NCBI RefSeq assembly: GCF_028596025.1
Contig: NZ_CP117167.1
Location: 1,116,001 to 1,180,000, forward strand
Direction of reading: 5' to 3'
Source of the DNA: Mucilaginibacter jinjuensis
GTDB taxonomy: Bacteria; Bacteroidota; Bacteroidia; Sphingobacteriales; Sphingobacteriaceae
Length of the DNA stretch: 64,000 bases
Positions within the stretch are counted from its first letter, which is position 1. Every line of letters begins with the position of its first letter. Made by a program: the position numbers and the translations under genes. Below the pieces are notes generated by a model. That model was not told where the DNA came from and ran no database searches. It saw nothing but the letters and a program-made list of their open reading frames with translations. Shown piece by piece: positions 26,186 through 35,442 of this stretch.

Positions 26186-26926
26186 TTAGGCCATAGCGCC
26201 GTTCAGTCCTATAGTTTGCCCGCTGATCCACTTGGCATCGTCGCTTGCCAGGAAGGCCACCACTTTGGCGATATCTTCCGGCTGGCCGATACGGTTAAAC
26301 GCATTCAGTCCAGCCAGCCGGTCGATCACTTCCTGTGGTTTGCCTTTGGTGAACAGTTCAGTATTGGTGGGACCTGGCAGTACAGCATTGACATTGATAC
26401 CTCTGGCACCTACCTCCTTGGCGAACACCCTGGTCAATTGTTCCACCGCGCCCTTGGTAGCGACATAGGTGCTGTAAGTCGGCATCATCACGCGGGTGGT
26501 TGTTGAAGAAAAGTTGATAATGCTGCCGCCATCGGCCAGTTTGGTTGCGGCCTCGCGCAGGGTATTGAAGGTGCCGCGGACATTGATGTCGAACTGGCGG
26601 GTGAAATCATCGTCGGTCGTATCTTTTAAAAGTTTGGTGATCATTACGCCAGCGTTGTTGACCAGTACATCGATCCTGCCGTAGTGAGTAATAGCAGTAT
26701 CGAACAATGCAGCTACCTCATGAGCTTTGCTAACATCGGCCTGCAGGGCGATAGCTTCGCCACCATTAGCTTTGATCGCATTTACCGTTGCTTCGGCTGC
26801 TTCCCAACCACCGGCATAATTAACGATTACTTTGGCGCCGGCTTCAGCTAACTGTTGAGCGACTGCGGCACCGATGCCTCTTGAGGCGCCGGTTACTAAG
26901 ATTACTTTTTCATTTAATGTTTTCAT
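26186..26926 (-). CDS. Short-chain dehydrogenase/reductase (SDR)
   Basis: A 246-residue classical SDR with TGASRGIGAAVAQ near residue 12, VLVNNAGVMI, SIINFSSTTT and the YVATK catalytic pair, ending ISGQTIGLNGAMA. The start is set at the ATG 26924-26926, MKTLNEKVILVTG; a much longer frame reads upstream through the divergent promoter and has no family likeness. It is divergently placed from the ADH gene at 27162, with a 235-base shared control region. Confidence 0.88.
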   Translation of the reverse strand: MKTLNEKVILVTGASRGIGAAVAQQLAEAGAKVIVNYAGGWEAAEATVNAIKANGGEAIALQADVSKAHEVAALFDTAITHYGRIDVLVNNAGVMITKLLKDTTDDDFTRQFDINVRGTFNTLREAATKLADGGSIINFSSTTTRVMMPTYSTYVATKGAVEQLTRVFAKEVGARGINVNAVLPGPTNTELFTKGKPQEVIDRLAGLNAFNRIGQPEDIAKVVAFLASDDAKWISGQTIGLNGAMA

Positions 26927-27067
26927 GACTGTGGTTTTTATCGTCCTTATTGACAATACAAAGGTCATGTTTACGTCCGCCCGGGAATTGCAAGAGTTAA
27001 AGCAGGTGTTGCAAAATCCTAAGATTTGGTAAGGTACTATGTTAATCAGCACGGTTACGAACATCCC

Positions 27068-27103
27068 GGTTTGATTTTCGCAATTTTTGGTTTGATTCTC
27101 ACC
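27068..27103 (+). promoter_or_regulatory. Tandem AraC-type operator boxes
   Basis: GGTTTGATTTTCGC (27068-27081) and GGTTTGATTCTCAC (27089-27102) are direct repeats with starts exactly 21 bases apart, two helical turns, as expected for tandem half-sites of an AraC-family activator. A GAATTTTG -7-like element follows at 27126-27133, 58 bases from the first box, ahead of the ADH gene. The same box recurs upstream of the aldo/keto reductase gene at 31028. Confidence 0.6.
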
Positions 27104-27161
27104 TGTTTTGGCATTGCTCTGCGGCCGAATTTTGTCCTGTATCATTTAACCAATAAATAAC

Positions 27162-28187
27162 ATGACAATGCAAATAATGAAAGCCTGGCGATTACACCGG
27201 TTCGGTATTGAAAACCTGCAGCTGGACGATATAGAGATCCCTGAGCCGGGAGTAAATGAGCTGCTTATTCAGATCAAAGCCGTATCGATCAACTATCGGG
27301 ATAAAGCCATTATTGACGGCTCTTATAAATCAGACATCTTGAAAGAGGGGCCGGTTACCCTGGCTTCTGATGCCGTAGGAATAGTGGTTAGGATCGGCGC
27401 AGCAGTGACCCGGTTTAAGGAAGGTGATGAGGTGGTTACGCACGTCTATACCAAATGGCTTGATGGCCAGCGGATGCCTGAAGACGCAAATTACCTGCTG
27501 GGCTGGCCGTTAAGCGGTGTATTATCAGAATACATTGTCCTCAACGAAGAATCTGCTGTTGCCAAGCCCGCCTACCTAAGTGATGAAGAAGCATCAACGC
27601 TGCCGATCGCAGCGCTGACCGCCTGGAATGCACTAAAAGCAGTGGGGAACATTCAGGCAGGGCAAACGGTTTTTATCCAGGGTACAGGCGGGGTTGCGCT
27701 TTTTGCCGCACAGATCGCTTTTGCGCTTGGTGCCAAAGTGATCATTTCTACCAGTAAAGACGAAAAAGGCGAGCAGGCCAAAGCTTTAGGTGCGGGATAT
27801 TTCATTAATTACACCCATACGCCCGATTGGGAAAAGGAAGTGTTGCGATTGACCGAGGGTCAAGGCGTAGATGAGGTCATTGAACTGGTAGCCGGGGATA
27901 TTACCAGATCTGTCCAAGCTATTAAGTATGGTGGCACTATTGCTGTCGTCGGCTTTCTAAACAATCCGCTACTCAGGGTAAATGTATTCTCTTTATTTGC
28001 CAAAGATGCGAAGATCGAGGCGCTATCCATTGGCCACCGCAGGTCATTTGAAGCAATGAACATCTTCCTGGAAAAGCACCTGATTAAACCGGTGATCGAC
28101 CGCGTTTACAGTTTTGACGAGGCTAAGGAGGCTTTCGGGCAGCTGGCGAAAGGCCCGTTTGGTAAGATTGTGATAAAGGTTTCGTAA
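27162..28187 (+). CDS. NAD(P)-dependent alcohol dehydrogenase / quinone oxidoreductase family
   Basis: A 341-residue medium-chain dehydrogenase. GroES-like N-terminal strands (VSINYRDKAII, PVTLASDAVGIVV) are followed by the Rossmann loop VFIQGTGGVALFAAQIA. The structural and catalytic zinc cysteines are absent, so it belongs to the zinc-free quinone-oxidoreductase-like group. It is about 55-60 percent alike by eye to the second ADH at 29032. With the SDR gene between them it forms a plus-strand operon (31- and 39-base gaps). Likely substrates are reactive enones, quinones or aldehydes; this is inference. Confidence 0.87.
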   Translation: MTMQIMKAWRLHRFGIENLQLDDIEIPEPGVNELLIQIKAVSINYRDKAIIDGSYKSDILKEGPVTLASDAVGIVVRIGAAVTRFKEGDEVVTHVYTKWLDGQRMPEDANYLLGWPLSGVLSEYIVLNEESAVAKPAYLSDEEASTLPIAALTAWNALKAVGNIQAGQTVFIQGTGGVALFAAQIAFALGAKVIISTSKDEKGEQAKALGAGYFINYTHTPDWEKEVLRLTEGQGVDEVIELVAGDITRSVQAIKYGGTIAVVGFLNNPLLRVNVFSLFAKDAKIEALSIGHRRSFEAMNIFLEKHLIKPVIDRVYSFDEAKEAFGQLAKGPFGKIVIKVS

Positions 28188-28218
28188 TCGAATAATTCAC
28201 CATAACAATAGAAAAAAG

Positions 28219-28992
28219 ATGGATCATCAATTAAAGGATAAAGTTGCCCTCATTACAGGTGGTACGACAGGTATGGGTTATGCAGCTGCCGCCTTATTTC
28301 TGAAACACGGCACCAAAGTGATCATAGCCGGCAGAAGGGAGGAAGAAGGTAGCCGGGCGGCCGCCGAATTAAAAAAGATCAGTCCCGATGTCCGGTTTAT
28401 TAAAGCCGACGTATCCAAAAGCACCGAAGTCGAGCGACTGGTCAGCGAAACGGTCAACACATTTGGCAGGCTTGATATCGCATTCAATAATGCAGGTATT
28501 GAAGGCGCATTTGCAAAAGTGGAGGAAACTACGGAAGAAGAATTTGATCAGCTCATGGAGATCAATCTGAAAGGAGTGTGGCTCTCCTGCAAATACGAGA
28601 TAGCGCAATTTAAACGGCAAAATACCGGAGGCGCTATTGTAAATACCTCCTCGTGGCTTGCCCGGGGCGCTTTTAGCGGCTCCGGCATCTATTCGGCCAG
28701 CAAAGCCGCATTGGAAAGTTTGGTACGCGTAATGGCCGTCGAACTCGGCGGATTAGGTATCCGGGTGAACAACGTTAATCCGGGCTATATTGACACCCCC
28801 ATGTCTGACCGGTTCTTTCCCGATCCGGCATCAAAGGTGCCTTTTGAAGCCCAGGTTCCGCTTAAACGCTTTGGAAACGCAAGCGAAGTTGCCGAACTGG
28901 TTGTCTGGCTCTCGGGCCCTGCATCATCCTATATCACGGGTGAAAGCATTCTGGTCGACGGCGGCCTGACGATCAGCGGCCAGCGCAGCTAA
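28219..28992 (+). CDS. Short-chain dehydrogenase/reductase (glucose-1-dehydrogenase-like)
   Basis: A 257-residue classical SDR with TGGTTGMGYAAA near residue 14, IAFNNAGIEG, a serine in IVNTSSW and the YSASK catalytic pair, then VNNVNPGYIDTPM and the ending ITGESILVDGG. The mid-region (AFAKVEETTEEEFDQLMEINLKGVW) matches the glucose-dehydrogenase-like SDR group. It lies between two paralogous ADH genes in one operon. The substrate is unknown. Confidence 0.88.
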   Translation: MDHQLKDKVALITGGTTGMGYAAAALFLKHGTKVIIAGRREEEGSRAAAELKKISPDVRFIKADVSKSTEVERLVSETVNTFGRLDIAFNNAGIEGAFAKVEETTEEEFDQLMEINLKGVWLSCKYEIAQFKRQNTGGAIVNTSSWLARGAFSGSGIYSASKAALESLVRVMAVELGGLGIRVNNVNPGYIDTPMSDRFFPDPASKVPFEAQVPLKRFGNASEVAELVVWLSGPASSYITGESILVDGGLTISGQRS

Positions 28993-29031
28993 ACAATCCT
29001 GTTCATTTAAACAAATAATAACAAGATTCAT

Positions 29032-30060
29032 ATGGAAAATCAAATAATGAAAGCCTGGCGGCTGCATGATTTCGGGTTAGAATACCTGACCGCGGATGCC
29101 CTGCCGGTTCCGGTTCCCGGCAATAATGAAATACTTATCCGCGTGAGCGCAGCCTCCTTAAACTTCAGGGACAACGCACTTTTACAAGGCTATTATGATC
29201 CTAACATACTGAACAAGGGGCCGCTCATCCTGGCCTCGGATGCGGTGGGCAAGGTCGTGAGGGCAGGCAGCGGTGTAACCCGGTTTAAAGCAGGCGACCG
29301 GGTCATCTCGCATTACCTTTCCCAATGGCTGGACGGCGTGCCAAGACCGAACGAAAATGAGTTTACGTATGGCGGGCCATTCCCCGGGGGCCTGGCGGAA
29401 TACATGATCCTGAATGAGAACAGCGCAGTAGCCTGTCCTGAAAGCCTTTCAGACGAAGAAGCGGCGACCCTGCCCATCGCCGGGCTGACGGCCTGGTCTG
29501 CGATTGTCAACGCCGGTCAGATAGGCCAGGGCGATAGTGTGGTCATACAGGGGACAGGCGGCGTCGCCTTATTTGCCATCCAGTTCGCCAGAGCACTCGG
29601 AGCCACAGTGATCGTAACTACCGGCACTGATGTCAATGGCGAAAAAGCGATCGGCCTGGGCGCGAGCCATTTTATTAACTATCATCAAGAACCCAACTGG
29701 TCAGAGGCCGTTTTGGAATTAACGGGAGGTGTCGGCGTAGATGAAGTCCTGGAGATGGCTGGCGGCGACCTGAACCAATCCGTCGCTGTATTAAAAGCTA
29801 CGGGAATAATTGCCATGATCGGCTTTCTGGACAACCCTGAACTGAAGGTCAATATCTTCCCTATACTTTATAAACAGATCCGCACGCAAGGGATTGCCGT
29901 AGGACACCGTCGTTCCTTTGAGGCAATGGTTGCTTTTATTCAGCAGCACCAGATTAGGCCGGTCATCGACAAGGTATATGACTTTAATGATGTGCCCGCT
30001 GCTTTCCGTCAGCTGGCGGCAGGTGCTTTCGGAAAGATCGTCATCAAAATTAATCCTTAA
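29032..30060 (+). CDS. NAD(P)-dependent alcohol dehydrogenase / quinone oxidoreductase family, paralogue
   Basis: A 342-residue paralogue of the protein at 27162, sharing the start MxxQIMKAWRLH, LASDAVGxVVR, the loop VVIQGTGGVALFAIQFA and the late IGHRRSFEAM-type segment (here VGHRRSFEAM). It too lacks the zinc cysteines. It ends the ADH-SDR-ADH operon. Two such enzymes in one operon may act on different substrates or on different enantiomers. Confidence 0.87.
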   Translation: MENQIMKAWRLHDFGLEYLTADALPVPVPGNNEILIRVSAASLNFRDNALLQGYYDPNILNKGPLILASDAVGKVVRAGSGVTRFKAGDRVISHYLSQWLDGVPRPNENEFTYGGPFPGGLAEYMILNENSAVACPESLSDEEAATLPIAGLTAWSAIVNAGQIGQGDSVVIQGTGGVALFAIQFARALGATVIVTTGTDVNGEKAIGLGASHFINYHQEPNWSEAVLELTGGVGVDEVLEMAGGDLNQSVAVLKATGIIAMIGFLDNPELKVNIFPILYKQIRTQGIAVGHRRSFEAMVAFIQQHQIRPVIDKVYDFNDVPAAFRQLAAGAFGKIVIKINP

Positions 30061-30128
30061 CTGTGACCCTAAGGCCGGGTGATCCCTCTGCCTTTTTAAT
30101 TCCCCTGATTTAAACGTAAATTTATCTT

Positions 30129-31034
30129 ATGGAAAAATCACAGCATGCCGAATTGCAGCAGACCAGACTGAACTGGCTGCCGGAGAACCTGAAAAGGGAT
30201 ATCGGGCAGTTCAATGTTTTTCCGCTGAAAGACCCCGACGGGCCGGTCATCAACTGCCAGCCCTATGACAGGAAGGGGTATTATAAGATCAGCATTCTTA
30301 ACGGCCATACCCGGCTCTATTATGCCGATAAATCCCTGGAGGTTAAAGAAAGCGCGCTGCTCTTCACCAATCCCAACGTTCCGTACGCCTGGGAGCACGT
30401 CGGCGAAAACCAGTCCGGTTATTTCTGCGTGTTTACCGAAACGTTTTTTGACCACTTCGGCCATATCAAGGATTATCCCGTTTTCAAGCCGGGCAGTTCC
30501 CCTTTGTTTGAATTGTCGCCGGTGCAGGCAGAACACGTTACAACTATTTTCGGGGAAATGCTCCGGGAGATCGCCTCAGATTATACTTACAAATATGATG
30601 TATTGCGTGGGCAGGTTATGGACCTGATCCATAGCGCGCTGAAAATGCAGCCGGCTGTCGGGCAACAATACAATGCGTCCAATGGTACCTTAAGGGTCGC
30701 CTCCATGTTTACCGAGCTGCTCGAAAGACAATTTCCGATCGAGTCTCCGATGCAAAGGATGCACTTCCGCTACCCGGCCGAATTTGCAGAGCAGCTTTCG
30801 GTACATGTGAACAGTTTGAACCGGGCGCTCAAAGAGATCACCGGCAAAACTACTTCCCAGTTGATCGCGGAACGTATTACCCAGGAGGCGCGGGGCTTAC
30901 TGAAAAATACCGACTGGAACATCTCTGAAATAGCCTGGTCCCTGGGTTTCGAAGAATTGCCGCATTTTATCAACTTTTTCAAAAAGAACGAGCACCTGAC
31001 GCCCAAATCCTTCCGGCGGACGAATGAGGTTTGA
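30129..31034 (+). CDS. AraC-family transcriptional regulator
   Basis: A 301-residue regulator with an N-terminal cupin-like sensing domain (YYKISILNGHTRLYYADKSLEV, FTNPNVPYAWEHVGENQSGYFCVF) and a C-terminal double helix-turn-helix (VHVNSLNRALKEITGKTTSQLIAERI, then WNISEIAWSLGFEELPHFINFFKK). The GxxTPxxFR-type close is present. Its position between the ADH operon and the aldo/keto reductase gene, both preceded by the same GGTTTGATT box, makes it the best candidate activator of both. Confidence 0.88.
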   Translation: MEKSQHAELQQTRLNWLPENLKRDIGQFNVFPLKDPDGPVINCQPYDRKGYYKISILNGHTRLYYADKSLEVKESALLFTNPNVPYAWEHVGENQSGYFCVFTETFFDHFGHIKDYPVFKPGSSPLFELSPVQAEHVTTIFGEMLREIASDYTYKYDVLRGQVMDLIHSALKMQPAVGQQYNASNGTLRVASMFTELLERQFPIESPMQRMHFRYPAEFAEQLSVHVNSLNRALKEITGKTTSQLIAERITQEARGLLKNTDWNISEIAWSLGFEELPHFINFFKKNEHLTPKSFRRTNEV

Positions 31035-31094
31035 TTTTTGCAGTTATTCGATTCATTGACGCAACTTTTCCTGCTTTTGCCTGGCTTAACTTTG
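31028..31094 (+). promoter_or_regulatory. Promoter with AraC-type box ahead of the aldo/keto reductase gene
   Basis: GGTTTGATTTTTGC starts at 31028, overlapping the end of the AraC gene. A weaker half-site (8 of 14 positions) follows 21 bases later at 31049. The -7 element TAACTTTG is at 31087-31094, 59 bases from the first box start; this almost equals the 58-base distance seen at the ADH promoter. Confidence 0.55.
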
Positions 31095-31123
31095 TTTTGT
31101 AAATCAATCGATTCAACTGTAAT

Positions 31124-32176
31124 ATGGAATACAAAACATTAGGAAATACCGGGCTGCTCGTATCCCGACTGTGTCTTGGTACGATGACCATGGGCTCGGG
31201 AACAGGCGTTTACGCGCACATCGGCAGCGTTGGTCAGGCTGATGCAGATCAGCTCATCAGGAAGTCTTTTGATGCCGGGATTAACTTTTTCGACACCGCA
31301 GATGTCTATTCCGGTGGGGAAAGTGAGCGGATCCTCGGCCAGGCTTTTAAAAATTTGAAGATTCCCAGAAAGGATTTTGTACTGGCTACGAAAGTATACT
31401 CCCGTATGGGGCCTGGCAGGAATGATGTAGGCGCATCCCGCAAGCACATCATGGATGGTATCGAAGGCAGCCTGAAAAACCTGCAAACCGATTATATTGA
31501 TCTCTATCAGATCCATGCCAACGACGTCCTGACGCCAACCGATGAAACTCTTCGCTCACTGGACGACCTGGTTACGCAGGGCAAAGTGCGTTATATCGGA
31601 TGCTCCAACTGGCAGGCCTGGAAACTGGCGAAGGCATTAGGCATATCGTCATCAAAAAACCTGGTCCGTTTTGATTCCCTGCAAGCCTACTATTCTATTG
31701 CCGGACGGGATCTGGAACGGGAGATCGTCCCCTTGCTGGAGGAAGAAAAGATAGGTTTAATGGTATGGAGTCCGCTGGCTGGTGGCTTGTTATCCGGAAA
31801 ATTCAGCAGGGAGAACAAAAGTCCCGAAGGCTCACGCAGATCGGGATTTGACTTTCCTATCGTTGACAAGGAACGTGCATGGAATATCTTGGACGTGATC
31901 GCTCCTATAGCAAAGGAGCACAATTGCAGCGCTGCCCGTGTCGCTTTGGCCTGGCTGTTGTCCAAACCAGTAGTGACCTCGGTCGTCATCGGTGCCAAAC
32001 GGCCGGAACAATTGACCGATAACTTAGCTGCGATAGCACTCCGCCTTTCACCGGAAGACATCCGTCGATTGGATGAGGTCAGTACCTTACCACCGGAATA
32101 TCCGGGCTGGATGCTCGCCACGCAGGGCGCTGACCGCCTCGGACAGGTAGATCTGTGGGAAGGACATTCTGCTTAA
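31124..32176 (+). CDS. Aldo/keto reductase
   Basis: A 350-residue AKR of the YghZ/Kv-beta-like group. It has FFDTADVYSGGESERILGQAF with the catalytic Asp and Tyr, VLATKVY with the Lys, and IDLYQIHAND with the active-site His. The late SKPVVTSVVIGAKRPEQL forms the cofactor pocket. These NADPH enzymes reduce aldehydes and ketones. The gene stands after the AraC gene and is followed by a strong terminator; shared promoter boxes tie it to the ADH operon. Confidence 0.9.
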   Translation: MEYKTLGNTGLLVSRLCLGTMTMGSGTGVYAHIGSVGQADADQLIRKSFDAGINFFDTADVYSGGESERILGQAFKNLKIPRKDFVLATKVYSRMGPGRNDVGASRKHIMDGIEGSLKNLQTDYIDLYQIHANDVLTPTDETLRSLDDLVTQGKVRYIGCSNWQAWKLAKALGISSSKNLVRFDSLQAYYSIAGRDLEREIVPLLEEEKIGLMVWSPLAGGLLSGKFSRENKSPEGSRRSGFDFPIVDKERAWNILDVIAPIAKEHNCSAARVALAWLLSKPVVTSVVIGAKRPEQLTDNLAAIALRLSPEDIRRLDEVSTLPPEYPGWMLATQGADRLGQVDLWEGHSA

Positions 32177-32182
32177 TTCAGC

Positions 32183-32221
32183 TTAATAAGCATTGACAAC
32201 TATATTGTCAATGCTTATTAA
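32183..32221. terminator. Bidirectional terminator between convergent genes
   Basis: A perfect 17-base inverted repeat (32183-32199 and 32205-32221, starting TTAATAAGCATTGACAA) with a five-base loop lies between the aldo/keto reductase gene and the convergent AraC gene. AT-rich tails on both sides allow it to work in both directions. Confidence 0.75.
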
Positions 32222-32275
32222 AAATTATGGACATAGTAAACAGATGACCAGGGGCTGCGCCGGAATAAATTCACG

Positions 32276-33235
32276 TCAGGGCGTATTCATGTAATGCGCT
32301 TTACGGTAGGCTAACGGCGTGCTATCCGTATATTTTTTAAAATAATTGCTGAAGTGGGCGGATTCGGCAAACCCGAGCCGGTAGGCAATCTCTTTGATGG
32401 AGACTGACGAATTCTGCAAAAGGGATTTGGCTTCGGCTATCGTTTTCTCCATGATCCAGGTGCCTATGGCTTTACCTGTTTTCGCTTTGATAACGTTGCT
32501 TAGGTAATTGGGATGCAGGCTTTGTGCTTCGGCGTATTCCTGAACCCGAAAGACGCGCTCAACCTTGCCCTCGTTTAGTTCGCGGTAATGTTTTTCCAGC
32601 ATTCGCTTGAAATTCTTAACGATGGCTGAACTGCGGTTGCCTTCATAAATGGGATTATAATCCAGCCAGAAATTTTCTTTGATTTTGATCAACAACACCA
32701 CGAAAAGGTTGCTTATGATTCGCTTACGAAATGGGGAGGGGCTTAAATATTCCTGGTGAATGAGCAGGTAAAGACGCTCAAATTCAAGAAATACTTCCTG
32801 CGGCAGCACCCGCCCCGGAAATGTCTCGGTCAGTAAGAAAGGAAACTCTTCAAAGATATCAGCATGGACGTTCTCTTTTAAAAACGATTCACTTAACGTA
32901 ATCAGGTAAACCTCGTCGGCCGTTTGCCATTCGTAAGACCGGTAATGGCCTGGGTTAGTGAAATAAACTGTACCCGGATAAAGCTCGAATGTCTGTTCGT
33001 CAATAGTATAATGACCACTGCCTCTTTTAATAAAGTTAAAAACGAAAAAATTCAGGCGATGTACAGGGGATTTGAATGGGAGCAAACCTCCAATGATATG
33101 GTTCAAATTAAAAATGGTAAAATCTGCCTGTGCGTCAATCAGGTCGGTAGGCAACCCCATGTGCCTGTATTGCTCATGCAATGTATTAAAAACCCTTGCG
33201 TCTCCGTTTTTCATAAATGTTGTGGTAGCATTCAA
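32276..33235 (-). CDS. AraC-family transcriptional regulator
   Basis: A 319-residue regulator. The N-terminal domain (FNLNHIIGGLLPF, SGHYTIDEQTFELYPGTVYFTNPGH) is cupin-like. The C-terminal double helix-turn-helix is complete (RVQEYAEAQSLHPNYLSNVIKAKTGKAIG, then SIKEIAYRLGFAESAHFSNYFKKYT and TPLAYRK). It differs from the AraC at 30129 and is convergent with the aldo/keto reductase gene. Its targets are not obvious; no GGTTTGATT box stands in its own upstream region. Confidence 0.88.
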   Translation of the reverse strand: MNATTTFMKNGDARVFNTLHEQYRHMGLPTDLIDAQADFTIFNLNHIIGGLLPFKSPVHRLNFFVFNFIKRGSGHYTIDEQTFELYPGTVYFTNPGHYRSYEWQTADEVYLITLSESFLKENVHADIFEEFPFLLTETFPGRVLPQEVFLEFERLYLLIHQEYLSPSPFRKRIISNLFVVLLIKIKENFWLDYNPIYEGNRSSAIVKNFKRMLEKHYRELNEGKVERVFRVQEYAEAQSLHPNYLSNVIKAKTGKAIGTWIMEKTIAEAKSLLQNSSVSIKEIAYRLGFAESAHFSNYFKKYTDSTPLAYRKAHYMNTP

Positions 33236-33307
33236 TATCGTAATAATCTAAAAGAATATTACGTTTTCAGCGATAATGAAGGAATTATGAGTGGAGTTTT
33301 ACGATAG

Positions 33308-33342
33308 AAACCCCATTTTTTCTTTATATGAAAATGGGGTTT
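33308..33342. repeat. Hairpin in the AraC / alginate lyase intergenic region
   Basis: AAACCCCATTTT (33308-33319) and AAAATGGGGTTT (33331-33342) form a perfect 12-base stem with an 11-base loop. It lies between two divergent genes, so it does not end either of them; it may end an unseen transcript or be a leader element. Confidence 0.55.
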
Positions 33343-33652
33343 AGCCGTATTGCCGGTTTTTTTTAAAAATGTAATTATGTAAATCTACAGCACGCATTTA
33401 AAAATACGGGCTGTTTGAATTTGCGGGTCAGCCGTATTGAAATTAAATTATAGCGCTGATTATTAAATATTTATATTTTTTAATTATAATTGAACTGACC
33501 AATCCGCTTTTTTTAGCGAGCTTATTTGTAGACCTTAAGACCGCATTTCCTCTATAGCAGGTGCCTTTGCACAGAATTATTTTGCGGCAGTTCTGACAAG
33601 TTGAGTTGCTTAAAGATAGTGGTGTTATTAACTTAAAATTAATTCTGTTTTT
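33343..33652. other. Promoter-side intergenic DNA of the alginate lyase gene
   Basis: Very AT-rich stretch with several TTTG and TAnn-like elements but no unambiguous promoter. No gene is seen. Confidence 0.4.
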
Positions 33653-34858
33653 ATGAGAACAAACAAATTGATCTACCTGTCTCTATCCGGGGCACTGGTG
33701 TTAGCCGGGCTTTTGATGGCTAAATGTACCAAGAACGAAAACCCCTCAAACCCCGCAGTGAAAGCTGGAGGAACTGCAAATTTGGCGACAAACAGCACAC
33801 AGGTTGTTTCCGCCGCCGGATTTACACATCCCGGGATCTTAAATACCCAAAACTCGCTCGCCTATGCGTGTCAGCAGGCCAACAGTGGTGATGCCAACCG
33901 CCTGGCCGCTTATCAATATGTTTTGAACATGTGTAATACCTGGACAAGCCGAAATGCGTACGTCGCTAATGTTGCTACAGAACCCGGTGCCGTAAATCAG
34001 CAGGAAGTTGACTTTAAAGGGGATGCGTTACTGGCCTACGCTACTGCGTTGCGATGGGCTAAGACCGGTGATGCGCAATATGCTACCCGCTGTAAGCAAA
34101 TCCTGGACGGCTGGGCGGGTACTTTTCGCACGCTGAGTGTCACCAGTGGCCAGGCCAACCAGGTGGATCTGGAAGCTTCCTGGGCCGCGCCGACTTTTGC
34201 GGCTGCTGCAGAGATCATCAAATATTACCAGCCGGCAACCGGTGCCGCAGGCGGTTGGACAACTGCTGAAAATACACAGTTCGTTGCTTTTTTAAATCGC
34301 TTAAAGGGTTACATCAGCAACACGACAAGTACCGGCTATAATAATAACTGGTACACTTCTGCCGGATACGCACTCATGGCCATAGGCGTGTTTGAAGATG
34401 ACAGGACCACGTATAATAACGGCGTGACGATCATCAATAATGTAATTCCGCTGGAAATGAACAGCACCGGCTATATGTCTGGTGAAGTCTGTGTGAACCA
34501 TCAGGACTACGTTCATTATCAGTACGCCCTGACCGGTATGGCATACGCCGCTAATATCGCAGGGATTCAGGGGGATCTTTCCATTTATTCTGCGACCTCA
34601 AGCCGTTTGCTTGCGGGCTTTACCTGGCAATCCGGACTCATGCAGGGTACACTGACTGCCGCCTGTACGCCTAACGGAAATAAAACCAGCCCGATTTGGC
34701 CTGGCATATTTCCGGCCGACCGGCATTACAATACAGCCGCGACTAATTATATCGCCAGTCACTATGCCACGAATTCCAATGGCCTGCCTGGCGGGGACCT
34801 GGGGTTCCTGAGCTGGACGCAGTTCACCCATTATAATGTACCAACCAGCGTCAATTAA
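33653..34858 (+). CDS. Alginate-lyase-family lipoprotein (PL/heparinase-like alpha-toroid)
   Basis: A 401-residue protein with a lipoprotein-like start (LSGALVLAGLLMAKC, Cys25; Lys at -1 is unusual) followed by a helical barrel typical of the alginate lyase PF05426 family. HPGILNTQNSLAYACQQ, then NYNNNWYTS-like (TGYNNNWYTSAGYALMAIG) and VNHQDYVHYQYALTGMAYAA carry the family's Asn-Asn-Trp and His/Tyr patches. Such enzymes cleave alginate-like uronates by beta-elimination. It stands alone, with a hairpin terminator 18 bases after its stop. Confidence 0.82.
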   Translation: MRTNKLIYLSLSGALVLAGLLMAKCTKNENPSNPAVKAGGTANLATNSTQVVSAAGFTHPGILNTQNSLAYACQQANSGDANRLAAYQYVLNMCNTWTSRNAYVANVATEPGAVNQQEVDFKGDALLAYATALRWAKTGDAQYATRCKQILDGWAGTFRTLSVTSGQANQVDLEASWAAPTFAAAAEIIKYYQPATGAAGGWTTAENTQFVAFLNRLKGYISNTTSTGYNNNWYTSAGYALMAIGVFEDDRTTYNNGVTIINNVIPLEMNSTGYMSGEVCVNHQDYVHYQYALTGMAYAANIAGIQGDLSIYSATSSRLLAGFTWQSGLMQGTLTAACTPNGNKTSPIWPGIFPADRHYNTAATNYIASHYATNSNGLPGGDLGFLSWTQFTHYNVPTSVN

Positions 34859-34876
34859 TAATTTAATGGTTAGGAG

Positions 34877-34905
34877 AGAGGCCCCGCCCGGAATGCGGGG
34901 CCTCT
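34877..34905 (+). terminator. Hairpin terminator after alginate lyase gene
   Basis: An 11-base GC-rich perfect stem, AGAGGCCCCGC/GCGGGGCCTCT (34877-34887, 34895-34905), with a seven-base loop. No clear T-run follows, so efficiency is uncertain. Confidence 0.65.
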
Positions 34906-35442
34906 ATTGCGCCCGATAAATATGGCCCGTATAAACCGGGATGCTCGAATATACTATCAAAGGGGTCGCTCTTCGATTTTTTGCTGTCACTATGATGATT
35001 GAACTGATTTTCGTTGCAGGCATGTGGATGATTTATGGTAGCAGGCACAAAGCTTTTATTCCCGTCAAGTTCAGCTCATTGTACCTGCAGGCCGCGCACC
35101 ACAAGTTGCTCAATAGGAAAGAGTGCAACAGATATCGTCTGTTAGGGGGATACTCACAACTCCGGCGCGACCGCATTATGCCGGGTATCTTCGGACCGGT
35201 TCAATATCAGGCTAATCATAACAGCCGATAAACCAACTTAATCTATGTTCCTGAAAAACTGGGAATAGTTATCTAATGCTTCCGGCCATAAATGCAATAG
35301 CCTGATATTTTCATTTTGTTGGGTACTTGAAGTTGACAGGCAATAATGAGTGGCGCAGGGCTTTTAGCAATGGCTTTTAAAGTTAACCGAATAAGGCTGG
35401 CGGACTTTTTCCGACTTCGCAACTTTCCGTCTGCTTGAAGAT
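34906..35442. other. Intergenic, no supported gene
   Basis: A 96-codon plus-strand frame (34941-35231) has one hydrophobic segment but no family likeness and is not called. Confidence 0.4.

Noticed and set aside
30138..30536. 132-codon minus-strand frame inside the AraC gene
   Set aside because: Shadow of a well-supported plus-strand gene.
34941..35231. 96-codon plus-strand frame with a hydrophobic segment
   Set aside because: Sits in gene-free DNA after a terminator and lacks any supporting motif.
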